Below, one piece after another: positions 9,503 through 18,467 of a DNA stretch of 64,000 nucleotides (its first letter is position 1; every line of letters begins with the position of its first letter). Origin of the DNA: Microlunatus endophyticus (GTDB lineage: Bacteria; Actinomycetota; Actinomycetes; Propionibacteriales; Propionibacteriaceae); contig NZ_BMMZ01000001.1 of assembly GCF_014646195.1 (NCBI RefSeq), positions 558,001 through 622,000 of the forward strand. The letters run 5' to 3'. The notes under the pieces are model-generated. The model saw only the letters and a list, made by a program, of their open reading frames with translations. It was not told the DNA's origin and ran no database searches. Made by a program: the position numbers and the translations under genes.

Positions 9503-11344
9503 GTGCCCGGAAACTCTGCCGTGCCCGGAAACTCCCTGGTGGCCAGATCGCGGCTGCTCCTGCACGTCCGGATGTTGACCCACGTCGCACCCGGATTGTC
9601 CGCGATCGCGGGAACGCTCGCGATCCTGCGCTCGGCGGCGGTCATCGTCGCCATGATCAGTTCCGGCCGGCTGGTCGGTGCGCTGTCGGTGACCAGGGTC
9701 GAACCGGCTCGCGCCTGGCAGTGGCTGGCGGTCTGCTCGATCTCCTTCGTCCTCGGTGCGGTGTTCAGCGCGATCTCGCGTGGGGTCGAGGAGTTGATCA
9801 GCGCCCGCTATCTGTCCGGCTATCAGGATCTGTTGCTGGACACGGCGGTAACGCCGAACACGGTGGAACGTCTGCAGTCCGATGCCGGTGCCACGGCGCT
9901 GGACCAGGCCGCCGGCGCCTTGCAGCATTGGCTCTTCCTGCGGGGCGTCGGCGGTGTCTGGGGCATGATCGCCCATCGCGTCGCCGGGTTCGGGGCGTTG
10001 ATCATCGTCGCCGGCTGGCGCTGGTGGATCGGCCTTCCGCTGCTGGCCGGCTGGCTGGTGATGTCGCGGGCCAGTGCCCGGTGGCGCAGCATCGTCTTCG
10101 ACGACACCGAGCAGAAGGCGGTGCCGCTGAGGCATCGCGCGGACTATCTGAGCCGGCTGCTGGCAGGACGATCGGCCGCAAAGGAGATCCGGCTGTTCGG
10201 GTTGGCGGACTGGTTGCTCGGGAGCTATCGCGAGCTGTGGCGTACGGCCATGAGGATGGTCGCCGGCCGTCGCGGTGACGGTGCCAGGCGGATGGCGCTG
10301 CCCATGCTGGTGTTGCTCCTTCTGAACGCGATCGCCTTCGCGGTGCTGATCACCGATGCTGCCCACGATCGGGTCTCCGTGGCCTCGCTGACCATCCTGG
10401 TCCAGGCCGTGCTCGGGATGAGTGCACTGGGTCGGCAGGACGACGACGAGACCTCCACCGGGCGGACGGCGACCGAGCTCTCCCGACTGGTCGCATTCAG
10501 GAGCACCCTCGGGTTGCCGTTTCCGGTTTGTGCGGCCGAGCGGCCGATACCTGTACGGGCGTCCGGGGCGGCCCGGATCGAGATCCGCGGCCTGCGGTTC
10601 GGCTACCCGGGCGGTGCCCCGGTACTTGACGGAGTCGATCTTGTGGTGGAGCCCGGGGAGTGCCTGGCGGTCGTCGGTGTGAACGGGGCGGGCAAGTCCA
10701 CATTGCTGAGTCTGATCTGCGGTCTGTGGAGGCCCGATGCCGGCACGATCACGATCGACGGCCGTGATCCGATCACGGATCCGGCAGTACGGCAGCGGAT
10801 CGCACCGATCTTCCAGTCCTTCCTGCGGCTCCCGTTGTCGGCTGCCGACAACATCACTGCCGGCAATGCCTGGCGGTCCGGCACCTCCTGGCAGCAGGCT
10901 GCTGCGATCTCGGGGGCAGATCAGGTGATCGCCGAACTTCCCGCGGGAGCGGCCACGCCCCTGTCGGGCCAGTTCACCGGCGGCACGGAGCTGTCCGGCG
11001 GTCAGTGGCAACGGGTCGCACTTGCCCGGGCAATCGCTGCGATCGATGCCGGGGCAGGGATTCTCGCCCTGGACGAGCCCAGTGCGGCGTTGGACGTACG
11101 GGCCGAGGTCGCGCTCTTCGATTCGGTGCTGCGCCACCGTGACCGAACGACAACCTTGTTGATCACTCATCGGCTCTCGTCGGTGCGTTATGCAGATCGG
11201 ATCGTCGTGCTCGGCAGTCCGGACGAGGACGGCGGGGCACGGGTGATCGAGCACGGCCGGCACGATGAACTGATCGGGCTCAACGGCAGGTACGCCGAGA
11301 TGTTCCGGCTGCAGGCATCCCGATTCGGCCAGGTGACCCGATGA
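9503..11344 (+). CDS. ABC exporter half-transporter 1 (fused membrane and ATPase domains)
   Basis: A protein of about 613 residues with an N-terminal exporter-type membrane domain (hydrophobic segments to about residue 300, including the AAKEIRLFGL coupling region) and a C-terminal ATPase: Walker A GVNGAGKST, signature ELSGGQWQR, Walker B ILALDEPSAALD and H-loop ITHRLSS. Sequences of this type export peptides or small molecules. The start is uncertain: TTG 9485, GTG 9503 and GTG 9521 are all in frame, and the last two sit in a tandem repeat of GTGCCCGGAAACTC; GTG 9503 has GAGG ten bases upstream. Its stop overlaps the next ATG (ATGA). Confidence 0.85.
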   Translation: MPGNSAVPGNSLVARSRLLLHVRMLTHVAPGLSAIAGTLAILRSAAVIVAMISSGRLVGALSVTRVEPARAWQWLAVCSISFVLGAVFSAISRGVEELISARYLSGYQDLLLDTAVTPNTVERLQSDAGATALDQAAGALQHWLFLRGVGGVWGMIAHRVAGFGALIIVAGWRWWIGLPLLAGWLVMSRASARWRSIVFDDTEQKAVPLRHRADYLSRLLAGRSAAKEIRLFGLADWLLGSYRELWRTAMRMVAGRRGDGARRMALPMLVLLLLNAIAFAVLITDAAHDRVSVASLTILVQAVLGMSALGRQDDDETSTGRTATELSRLVAFRSTLGLPFPVCAAERPIPVRASGAARIEIRGLRFGYPGGAPVLDGVDLVVEPGECLAVVGVNGAGKSTLLSLICGLWRPDAGTITIDGRDPITDPAVRQRIAPIFQSFLRLPLSAADNITAGNAWRSGTSWQQAAAISGADQVIAELPAGAATPLSGQFTGGTELSGGQWQRVALARAIAAIDAGAGILALDEPSAALDVRAEVALFDSVLRHRDRTTTLLITHRLSSVRYADRIVVLGSPDEDGGARVIEHGRHDELIGLNGRYAEMFRLQASRFGQVTR

Positions 11345-13140
11345 AGCTGATCAGGGCGCTGCGATTGCTGGTATCGACGTCGGTGAGGATCGCGCCCGCC
11401 TCCTCGATCGGCTGCCTGGCCGAGACGGCTGGTGTGATCGTGTCGCTGCTGAACTCGTGGATGCTCGCCGTCCTCGTCGCTGCCGCCGCCCGCGGGGATG
11501 TTGATCGGATGATCCTTGCGGCCGTTGTTCTGGTCGGGCAGATCGCTGTGTCGCGAGTGCTCTTCCTGGTCGGGATGAATGCCCGGATGAACCAACTGGA
11601 GATCGTCGGCCAGGAGTTCGCGGGACGGATCGCCTACATCACCGCGACGCTGCCGACCCTCGAGCCGCTGGACGACCCGAAGTATCTCGATCAACTGCAT
11701 ATCCTGAAGGAGCAGCAGGGTGCGCTGGGTATGGCTGTGAACACCCTGCTCAACCAGCTGAACAGTCTGGTGGGCGTGATCTGCGTGCTGACCCTGGCGA
11801 CCGCTGCCGATCCGCGGATGCTGTTCGTCGCCGCGGCGAGCCTTCCGACCGTGCTCGCCGGCCCGGTCGTCGCCCGCTGGCAGGCGCGGACCGAGGCTGC
11901 CAGCGCCGAACCGGGGCGGCTGGCCCAGGCATTGCTGGGGCTGGGCATCGCCCCGGCCCATGCGGGGGAGTTCCGGGTCTTCGGGTTGGCCGGCCCGCTG
12001 CGTGCTCGTCAGGCTGCGGCCAGCCGGGCCTGGCGCGCACCGATGCTCGGGCTGGCGATCAAGGAATCGACCCTGACGGCTGCCACCCAGGTGGTCTTCT
12101 TCGGTGCTGCGGCTGTGGTGATCGGGTGGATGGTGCATGACGCGTTGGCAGGCACGGTCGGGATCGCGGCGATCACGCTGTCGATCCTGTTGGTCACCCG
12201 ACTGCAGAATGTCAGCTCGGAAATGCGGGCGATCATCGGCCAGGCGGCCTCGATGAGCCGGACGGCCGGACGCTACCTCTGGTTGGTGGAACTCGCCGAT
12301 CGCCTGGCGGTCGACCGGCCGACCGAGCTCACGCCGTCGGGATCCGGGCTGCGGCTGTCCGGCGTCTGCTACCGCTATCCCGGTGCCGATCATGATGCGG
12401 TGCGGAGTGTCTCACTGGAGCTGACACCGGGCACGGTGTTGGCGGTGGTCGGTGAGAACGGCGCGGGAAAATCAACCCTGGCAGAGCTGATCGCCGGGAT
12501 CCGCACGCCGACCTCGGGCCGTGTCGTGTGTGCCGGGATCGATCAGGCGGCGGTCGATCCGAGTGCCTGGCGGCAGCAGGTCTCAGCGGCATTCCAAGAT
12601 CACGTACGGTTCGAGTTCCTGGTGTCGGAGACGGTCGGGATCGGGGATCTGCCCGCGAGCGCGGATAGCGATCTGGTCCTGCAGGCCGTGCGGGCAGGCG
12701 CAGCGGAGGGAGTGGTGGCGGCGGTGCCGCGTGGTTTGGACACCCAACTCGGCTCCGCGTGGCCGGACGGCGTCGACCTCTCCGGCGGCCAATGGCAACG
12801 GCTGGCGATCGCCCGCAGCATGATGCGTCGTACGCCGCTGGTCCGGGTGCTCGACGAGCCCACCGCAGCGCTTGATGCGCTCACCGAACATCAGCTGTTC
12901 GATCGGTATGCCGAGGCGGCGCGTACGGGCCGGGTGTCGGGAACGATTACGATCCTGGTCACCCACCGGTTCTCCACCGTCGCGGCGGCCGACCTGGTCA
13001 TCGTGCTCGATCACGGGCGCATCGTCGAGCAGGGTGCGCATGATCAACTCATCGCCGCGAACGGGCGCTATGCCGAGCTCTACAACCTGCAGGCGCGGGG
13101 CTATCGACCCACTACCGAACCAGAGGAGACGATTTCATGA
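11341..13140 (+). CDS. ABC exporter half-transporter 2 (fused membrane and ATPase domains)
   Basis: A 599-residue partner of the preceding half-transporter, coupled to it by a 4-bp ATGA overlap. The membrane domain spans about residues 1-310; the ATPase has Walker A GENGAGKST, signature DLSGGQWQR, Walker B RVLDEPTAALD and H-loop VTHRFSTV. Both halves keep the catalytic Glu after the Walker B Asp and the H-loop His, so a heterodimer would have two competent ATP sites. SGGQWQ in place of the common SGGQ(K/R)Q is frequent in exporters of modified peptides and lanthipeptide loci, but no modifying enzyme is nearby. The substrate is unknown. Confidence 0.87.
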   Translation: MKLIRALRLLVSTSVRIAPASSIGCLAETAGVIVSLLNSWMLAVLVAAAARGDVDRMILAAVVLVGQIAVSRVLFLVGMNARMNQLEIVGQEFAGRIAYITATLPTLEPLDDPKYLDQLHILKEQQGALGMAVNTLLNQLNSLVGVICVLTLATAADPRMLFVAAASLPTVLAGPVVARWQARTEAASAEPGRLAQALLGLGIAPAHAGEFRVFGLAGPLRARQAAASRAWRAPMLGLAIKESTLTAATQVVFFGAAAVVIGWMVHDALAGTVGIAAITLSILLVTRLQNVSSEMRAIIGQAASMSRTAGRYLWLVELADRLAVDRPTELTPSGSGLRLSGVCYRYPGADHDAVRSVSLELTPGTVLAVVGENGAGKSTLAELIAGIRTPTSGRVVCAGIDQAAVDPSAWRQQVSAAFQDHVRFEFLVSETVGIGDLPASADSDLVLQAVRAGAAEGVVAAVPRGLDTQLGSAWPDGVDLSGGQWQRLAIARSMMRRTPLVRVLDEPTAALDALTEHQLFDRYAEAARTGRVSGTITILVTHRFSTVAAADLVIVLDHGRIVEQGAHDQLIAANGRYAELYNLQARGYRPTTEPEETIS

Positions 13141-14123
13141 TCACGACCGATCGACCGATCAGCATCTTGCGGAGTTGGACGACCATCCTGGGTGCGGCAC
13201 CGCAACTCGGGGCGGAGCACACCGGCCGCGAACTGTGGCCGGTGACCGCCGAAGACGGCTTGCACTACTTCCTCAAACGGCTCGGGCCCTGGCGTAATCT
13301 CCCGGTGGCCGACGAGGCCCGGGTGCTGCGCTGGCTGGCACGAGAGGGCATCGCGGTTGCCGAGTTCGTGATCACTGACGATGCCCGGCTGTCCGCTGGC
13401 GAGGTCGAGGACTCGTTCGTCCTGATCCCGAAGATCGCGGCGGATCCGCTGGAGCCCCCGGAAGTGCTGGCCACCGAGGAGCGCGTCGGCGTCAAGATCG
13501 CCGAGCTGCATCAGTCCTTGATCGGCTATTCGTGGCCGGTCAACTCCTATGCCGAGAATCTTGCCGGAGCGGCGGCTGGTGATCTGCTGCTGCCGGACGA
13601 TGTCGCCGCGGCCTACAGCGAGCGTCGGGATGCGGTCGTGGGCAGTGTCACGGGCCTGCCGACCCAATTGGTACACGGTGATCTCACGCCGGACAACGTC
13701 CTGCTATGCCGTCCGAATCTGGTGGCCGGCTTCATCGACTTCGATCATCTGCCGATCGCGCCGCGGGTCTGGGAGCTCTCGCGCTACCTGTCCCGGCGGA
13801 TCCGGCTGCGCTGGCAGGGCGACCATCCGGGGTCCGATCGTGCGGCGCATATCGCTCCGCTGATCGCCGGCTACCACAGCGTCAGCCCATTGACCGAGCA
13901 GGAACTGGATGCACTGCCAGCAATGATCATGATCTGCAACCTGATCGAGGTCAGCTACGAACAGCAGATCGCCGACGGACTGCTGGAGCGGCGGATGCTG
14001 CCAGACCACCACGAACAGCTCGCTGACACGATCGAGGCGACCCGTTGGCAGCTCGCCAACTATGGAGCAGTCGAGGAGTCGGTCCGATCGGCTGCTCCTC
14101 TCCGTGGCCAAAATCCGAGCTAA
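13137..14123 (+). CDS. APH-fold phosphotransferase
   Basis: A 328-residue kinase-like protein of the aminoglycoside phosphotransferase/homoserine kinase II group: the catalytic loop LVHGDLTPDNVLL near residue 180 and the metal-binding GFIDFDHLPIAP are intact, and an ATP-binding Lys is likely in HYFLKRLGPW near residue 45. It is coupled to the second ABC gene by an ATGA overlap with GAGGAG upstream. Its job may be to phosphorylate the exported compound or a cellular target (resistance or self-protection), but the family also holds small-metabolite kinases. The stop codon lies inside the left arm of the terminator. Confidence 0.82.
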   Translation: MITTDRPISILRSWTTILGAAPQLGAEHTGRELWPVTAEDGLHYFLKRLGPWRNLPVADEARVLRWLAREGIAVAEFVITDDARLSAGEVEDSFVLIPKIAADPLEPPEVLATEERVGVKIAELHQSLIGYSWPVNSYAENLAGAAAGDLLLPDDVAAAYSERRDAVVGSVTGLPTQLVHGDLTPDNVLLCRPNLVAGFIDFDHLPIAPRVWELSRYLSRRIRLRWQGDHPGSDRAAHIAPLIAGYHSVSPLTEQELDALPAMIMICNLIEVSYEQQIADGLLERRMLPDHHEQLADTIEATRWQLANYGAVEESVRSAAPLRGQNPS

Positions 14124-14161
14124 GTGCTGATTTTCGGCCGCGGCTCAGCACTTAGCTCGGA
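14114..14161. terminator. Bidirectional terminator between convergent operons
   Basis: CCGAGCTAAGTGCTGA (14115-14130) and its exact reverse complement (14145-14160), plus a flanking T-A pair, make a 17-bp stem with a 14-base loop. Each stop codon (TAA at 14121, and TAA of the opposing gene at 14154-14152) lies inside a stem arm, so both transcripts end in the same hairpin. Confidence 0.8.
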
Positions 14162-14715
14162 GTTTGTTGCTCCAGCACGTATCCGAAATGCCTCAGCACC
14201 GCGGTTGCGACCTCACTCGGCCGCAGCTTGTCGGTGTCGATGATCACCTCGTCCAGATCGGCGGCGGCGAGGCGCTCGCTGAGCTCCAGGTGTCGCTGCG
14301 CGTGCCAGTCGTATTTCGCGGATTGGGTTTCGGTGTACCGGCCCATCAAACGGGTCTCGGTGATCGCCGGACTGGCCACCAGCCGTACCGGGCGCACGGT
14401 CAACTCCAGCGCATCGTTGTAGCGCTCGAGGTCCTCCCGACCGGCGATGACGCCGCTGATCACCAGCCGGCGGGGTCCCGCAGACTTGTAGTTCGCCCAG
14501 ACGACGGCCATGTTCTTCGCCTCGATGATCTTGTTGCCTCGGTCGGGATCTGCGGGCGGCCACGAGCGGTGGTACCAGTCGACGTCCATCAGGCTGAACG
14601 GATGTCCGGCATCGGCCAGCAGATCCGCGATGTGATCAAGTGTCGCGGACTTGCCGACGCCGTACGAGCCGTTGAGGAAGATCGCCCAATCGTCGTTGAT
14701 GGTCGGTGACGTCAT
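14152..14715 (-). CDS. P-loop small-molecule kinase-like ATPase
   Basis: A 187-residue single-domain protein with Walker A NGSYGVGKSAT near residue 18 and an MDVDWYHRSW stretch near 45, resembling AAA_33/chloramphenicol phosphotransferase-like kinases that modify small molecules or nucleotides. Its ATG overlaps the stop of the upstream MFS gene (ATGA), so the two are translated together and both fall under the CIRCE element. A drug- or metabolite-modifying kinase paired with an exporter is the simplest reading; the substrate is not known. Confidence 0.72.
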   Translation of the reverse strand: MTSPTINDDWAIFLNGSYGVGKSATLDHIADLLADAGHPFSLMDVDWYHRSWPPADPDRGNKIIEAKNMAVVWANYKSAGPRRLVISGVIAGREDLERYNDALELTVRPVRLVASPAITETRLMGRYTETQSAKYDWHAQRHLELSERLAAADLDEVIIDTDKLRPSEVATAVLRHFGYVLEQQTPS

Positions 14716-15935
14716 TCACCGGATTGTACGGACGGACCCGCGAACGTCCTCCTGCCGGCGGCAACCAGCACGATCGCGGCCGCGAGTACCGGGAGGCCGA
14801 GCAGGAACGGTGCATGCAACCCGAGATGGTGGGCGCTGATGCCACCGAGGGCCGCGCCGGCCACGGTTGCGGTCGCTGCTGCGGTGCGGGTGATCCCATT
14901 GACCCGACCCAGAAGCTCCGGCGGAGCGGTGCGTTGCACCGTCGTACGGGCCTGGACGTTCCAGATCGCGAAGGCCATGCTGCTGGACGCCAGCACTGCT
15001 GCGGTTGCGATCACCGAACTCGTCGTCCCGAGGAGGAGCTGGCCGATCGCGGCGAGGGCCAGGCAACCCAGGGCCGTGATCCTGGCGCCGAGCCGGTTGA
15101 TCAAGCGAGCGGCGAGCGCGCCACCGGTCAACCCGCCCACCGCGCCGATCGCGAGCAGCACCCCGTGCCACGCCGCAGGAACCTGCAGGACCTGCTGGAC
15201 GTACAGCACCAGGAGCGTGAACCAGGCGCTGTCGGTCATCGCCAGTGCGACCGTCGTCGCCGGAACCGGCCAGAAGCTCCGGTGGTGCCGGAACCAATCC
15301 AGCCCGGCAGCGACTCCGCTGCGGATCACCGGCGGCACAGCTCCGCCGCGGTGCCCGGCCTGCCGGAGCACGGGGATGCCGGCGACCAGGACGACCGCCA
15401 GTGCCAGCGTTCCGCCGTTGACGGCGAACGGAAGGACCGCGGCGACGCCGAAGAGAAAGCTGCCCAACGGTGGCCCGACGAACTCGTTCCCGGCGATCTC
15501 CGCGGTGATCAGCCGTCCGTTTGCGCGGTCCAGTTGATCAACGCTGACGAGCGACGGGACCAGTGTCCCTGCGGTTGTGTCCCGCAACACCTCGGCCAGG
15601 GCCGACGCGAAGATGACGACGTACAAGACGCCGATGCCCGCCCGGCCGGAACTGATCATGCCGATCAGCCCGAGCAGCAGCAACAGCCGTACGGCGTCGA
15701 CGACGACGATCAGCCGTCCCCGGTCGAAACGGTCGGCGATCGAGCCCGCTGTCAGCCCGAGCAACAGACCGGGCACTTCACCGGCGATGGTGGCTCCCGA
15801 GATCAAGATCGGGTTGTGGGTCATGGTTGCGGCCAGCAGCGGGAACGCCGCCAACCGGACGCCGTCACCCAGGTTCGACAGTGCCGTGGCCGACAACAGT
15901 CTCCGGTACGGCCCGCCGAGAGCCAGCGTCGCCAT
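14712..15935 (-). CDS. MFS transporter (drug/siderophore exporter type)
   Basis: A 407-residue major facilitator with about 12 hydrophobic segments. It starts LGGPYRRLLSATALSNLGDG, typical of the MFS_3/enterobactin-exporter-like branch, and carries the loop 2-3 motif GSIADRFDRGRL. It likely exports a small molecule by proton antiport. The ATG is preceded by GGGAGG, and a complete CIRCE palindrome lies just upstream in the leader, so expression is expected to be under HrcA. It is coupled to the P-loop kinase gene. Confidence 0.85.
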   Translation of the reverse strand: MATLALGGPYRRLLSATALSNLGDGVRLAAFPLLAATMTHNPILISGATIAGEVPGLLLGLTAGSIADRFDRGRLIVVVDAVRLLLLLGLIGMISSGRAGIGVLYVVIFASALAEVLRDTTAGTLVPSLVSVDQLDRANGRLITAEIAGNEFVGPPLGSFLFGVAAVLPFAVNGGTLALAVVLVAGIPVLRQAGHRGGAVPPVIRSGVAAGLDWFRHHRSFWPVPATTVALAMTDSAWFTLLVLYVQQVLQVPAAWHGVLLAIGAVGGLTGGALAARLINRLGARITALGCLALAAIGQLLLGTTSSVIATAAVLASSSMAFAIWNVQARTTVQRTAPPELLGRVNGITRTAAATATVAGAALGGISAHHLGLHAPFLLGLPVLAAAIVLVAAGRRTFAGPSVQSGE

Positions 15936-15945
15936 CCGCGCCTCC

Positions 15946-15976
15946 CGTTAGCACTCTCACCCCGAGAGTGCTAACG
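15946..15976. promoter_or_regulatory. CIRCE element (HrcA operator)
   Basis: TTAGCACTC-N9-GAGTGCTAA (15948-15974) matches the CIRCE consensus at every position, with flanking CG/CG and inner TCTC/GAGA pairs extending it to a 31-bp palindrome. It lies ten bases upstream of the MFS ATG and next to its GGGAGG ribosome binding site. In other bacteria HrcA binds this sequence to repress groE and dnaK operons at normal temperature. No chaperone gene is near. Confidence 0.88.
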
Positions 15977-15989
15977 GTAGCAGTCGGGA

Positions 15990-16205
15990 TCAGTGCCGAC
16001 GGGCCTCGCGGCGGTTGGCGAGCGTCAACTCGTGCAGGGCGTCGCGTAACTGCGGATCGGATTCCACGAGATAGACCAGCCCGCAGTCCTGCGGGCCGGT
16101 CGCACCGGGAAAGCACAGATTGCACGGTTCGTCCCGGATCGGGCACCGTGGCACGGGCCGCCCCGCCGGGTGCCTAGGTGGGATTCCATCGCGATCATCG
16201 ACCAC
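15990..16205 (-). CDS. Small conserved Cys-containing protein
   Basis: A short protein (about 71 residues from the GTG at 16205; 54 from the GTG at 16154) whose core is [18 protein letters not shown] followed by [14 protein letters not shown]. The four Cys (CPIxxEPCxxC and DC) suggest metal binding or a disulfide-rich fold. It resembles a small family seen in other actinobacteria (possibly DUF6767), which I recall but cannot confirm. The start is uncertain: there is no good ribosome binding site, and longer forms would run into the rimO promoter region. It is divergent from rimO. Confidence 0.6.
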   Translation of the reverse strand: MVDDRDGIPPRHPAGRPVPRCPIRDEPCNLCFPGATGPQDCGLVYLVESDPQLRDALHELTLANRREARRH

Positions 16206-16328
16206 GTACGTGACGCTAAGCCGCCCGCTCGACCTGCAGCAGAGGCGTTCGTCATGATCGTTCGGGTCCGTGGTCCGGGAGTGGTGGATGCGACCAATCG
16301 ACAGACCAGTTGCCATACTGGCTCATTG

Positions 16329-17783
16329 ATGAGCACTGACATCGCCGATTCCGGCCTCACCGCGGTCCATCTGGTCACCCTGGGCTGTGCGCGCAACGAG
16401 GTGGACTCCGAAGAACTCGCCGGACGGCTCGCAGACGGCGGGTTCCGGCTCGTCGACGACCCTGCCGAGGCCGACGCGGTGATGGTGAACACCTGCGGGT
16501 TCATCGACAGCGCCAAGAAGGACTCGGTCGACACTCTGCTGGCCGCCGCGGATCTCAAGGCCGACGGCAAGGCCCAGGCGGTCGTGGCGGTCGGGTGCAT
16601 GGCGGAGCGATACGGCAAGGAACTGGCCGATTCGCTGCCGGAAGCCGACGCGGTGCTCGGCTTCGACGACTACGCGACGATCGCCGACAAGCTCAACGCC
16701 ATCCTGCACGGCCAGCAGCACATCTCTCACGTGCCGACCGACCGGCGCAAGCTGCTGCCGATCAGCCCAGTGGAGCGACGCGCCTCGGCCGGATCGCTGC
16801 TCGCGACCCCCGGCATGCACACCGCACCCGACCTTCCGGACGGCATCGCCCCGGCCAGTGGTCCGCGGACCTTCCGCCAGCGGCTGGGCTCCGGACCGAG
16901 CGCTCCGTTGAAGATGGCCTCCGGCTGTGACCGGCGGTGCGCCTTCTGTGCCATCCCGCGGTTCCGGGGCGCGTACGTCTCTCGGACCCCCGACGAGATC
17001 GTCGCCGAAGCCCGCTGGTTGGCCGATCAAGGGGTCCGCGAGGTGTTCCTGGTCAGTGAGAACTCCTCGTCCTACGGCAAGGACCTCGGCGACATCCGAC
17101 TGCTGGAGAAACTGCTCGGCCAACTGTCCCGGATCGAGGACCTGGACTGGATCCGGGTGTCCTACCTGCAGCCGGCCGAGACCCGGCCCGGGCTGGTCGA
17201 GGCCATGACCGGGATCGACAAGGTGGTGCCGTACTTCGATCTGTCCTTCCAGCACGCCTCCGCTGCGGTGTTGCGGCGGATGCGCCGCTTCGGCGACCCG
17301 GACTCCTTCCTGGCTCTGATCGACTCGATTCGGGCACGCGCCCCGCAGGCCGGCATCCGGTCCAACGTGATCGTCGGCTTCCCGGGCGAGACCGAGGCGG
17401 ACGTGCAGACACTTGCCGATTTCCTGACAGCGGCAAGACTTGATGCCATCGGGGTGTTCGGATATTCGGACGAGGAAGAAACCGAGGCGGCCGGCATGAG
17501 CGGCAAGATCGACGCCGATGAGATCGAGGCACGTCGTGCCGAGCTCGCTGATCTTGCCGACGAACTCGTCGCCCAGCGGGCCGAGGATCGGATCGGTGAA
17601 CATGCCAGGGTGCTGATCGAGTCGGAGGAGGACGGCTGGCTGATCGGCCGGGCCGAGCACCAGGGTCCCGAGGTCGACGGCAGCGTACGAGTTGATCAAC
17701 GCGGCGCGGCTGTCGGGGATATCGTCGATGTCGTGATCACGGACAGCGACGGAGTCGATCTTGTCGGGAGTGCCGAGCGATGA
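16329..17783 (+). CDS. rimO: Ribosomal protein S12 methylthiotransferase RimO
   Basis: RimO is a radical-SAM enzyme that adds a methylthio group to the conserved Asp of ribosomal protein S12. The 484-residue protein has the N-terminal cluster-binding Cys of [16 protein letters not shown] and VGCMAERY, the radical SAM motif CDRRCAFC near residue 205, [12 protein letters not shown], and a C-terminal TRAM domain. The start is the ATG at 16329; the frame stays open upstream but without conserved sequence. Between the UPF0004 and radical-SAM domains is a longer Pro/Ala-rich insertion. The stop overlaps pgsA (ATGA). Confidence 0.94.
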   Translation: MSTDIADSGLTAVHLVTLGCARNEVDSEELAGRLADGGFRLVDDPAEADAVMVNTCGFIDSAKKDSVDTLLAAADLKADGKAQAVVAVGCMAERYGKELADSLPEADAVLGFDDYATIADKLNAILHGQQHISHVPTDRRKLLPISPVERRASAGSLLATPGMHTAPDLPDGIAPASGPRTFRQRLGSGPSAPLKMASGCDRRCAFCAIPRFRGAYVSRTPDEIVAEARWLADQGVREVFLVSENSSSYGKDLGDIRLLEKLLGQLSRIEDLDWIRVSYLQPAETRPGLVEAMTGIDKVVPYFDLSFQHASAAVLRRMRRFGDPDSFLALIDSIRARAPQAGIRSNVIVGFPGETEADVQTLADFLTAARLDAIGVFGYSDEEETEAAGMSGKIDADEIEARRAELADLADELVAQRAEDRIGEHARVLIESEEDGWLIGRAEHQGPEVDGSVRVDQRGAAVGDIVDVVITDSDGVDLVGSAER

Positions 17784-18466
17784 GTTCGCCGGCCGGACAG
17801 GACGATGCCCACAACACCAATCAGCACGATCCCGATCGGCAGCGCGCCGATCAGCAGGGCAGCACCTCGACCTGGAATGTGCCGAACGCCCTGACGGCAT
17901 TCCGTCTGGTGCTGGTGCCGTTGTTCGCGATCGTCCTGCTCAGCCACCCGCACGACACCGGCTGGCGGATCCTGTCCACCGTGATCTTCGTGCTCGCGAT
18001 CTTCACCGACTTCTTGGATGGCCGGATCGCCCGCAAATACCACATCATCACCACCTTCGGAAAGCTCGCCGATCCCATTGCCGACAAGGCGTTGACCGGC
18101 ATGGCCTTCATCGGCTTGTCGATCATCGGCGAGCTGTGGTGGTGGGTGACCATCGTGATTCTGGTCCGCGAATGGGGTATTACCCTGCTGCGTTTCGTCG
18201 TGCTGCGCTACGGCGTGATGGCTGCCCGCAAGGGCGGCAAGATCAAGACAGTGCTGCAGGCAGTAGCGCTCGGGTTGTTGTTGCTGCCGCTGCCGCACTG
18301 GCTTTTGCCGCTGGGCTGGGTGGTGATGGCTGCCGCATTCGTCGTCACCGTGGTCACCGGTGTCGACTACCTGCTGGAGGCCAACCGGATGCGACGTGCG
18401 GCGCTGCGCGGGGCTGCCCCGCCGGCGGCAGGGACAGAAACCTCGGATCGACCGGACGGAAGCTGA
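17780..18466 (+). CDS. pgsA: CDP-diacylglycerol--glycerol-3-phosphate 3-phosphatidyltransferase
   Basis: This enzyme makes phosphatidylglycerophosphate, the first committed step to phosphatidylglycerol and cardiolipin, in the membrane. The CDP-alcohol phosphotransferase motif DG(x)2AR(x)8G(x)3D(x)3D is complete in [20 protein letters not shown] followed by IADK. Five or six membrane helices follow a hydrophilic tail of about 30 residues. The 228-residue length is normal. The ATG overlaps the rimO stop. The rimO-pgsA-cinA-clgR order is shared in part with mycobacteria (pgsA3-clgR). Confidence 0.93.
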   Translation: MSSPAGQDDAHNTNQHDPDRQRADQQGSTSTWNVPNALTAFRLVLVPLFAIVLLSHPHDTGWRILSTVIFVLAIFTDFLDGRIARKYHIITTFGKLADPIADKALTGMAFIGLSIIGELWWWVTIVILVREWGITLLRFVVLRYGVMAARKGGKIKTVLQAVALGLLLLPLPHWLLPLGWVVMAAAFVVTVVTGVDYLLEANRMRRAALRGAAPPAAGTETSDRPDGS

Positions 18467-18467
18467 C

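Noticed and set aside
9503..9534. Tandem GTGCCCGGAAACTC repeat as a mobile-element target duplication
   Set aside because: The copies are adjacent, in frame and without any insertion between them; it is more simply a short duplication at the gene start.
9061..16000. Lanthipeptide or lasso-peptide biosynthetic cluster
   Set aside because: The exporter type and small ORF suggested it, but there is no LanB/LanC/LanM/LanKC, RRE protein, cyclase or protease in the region.
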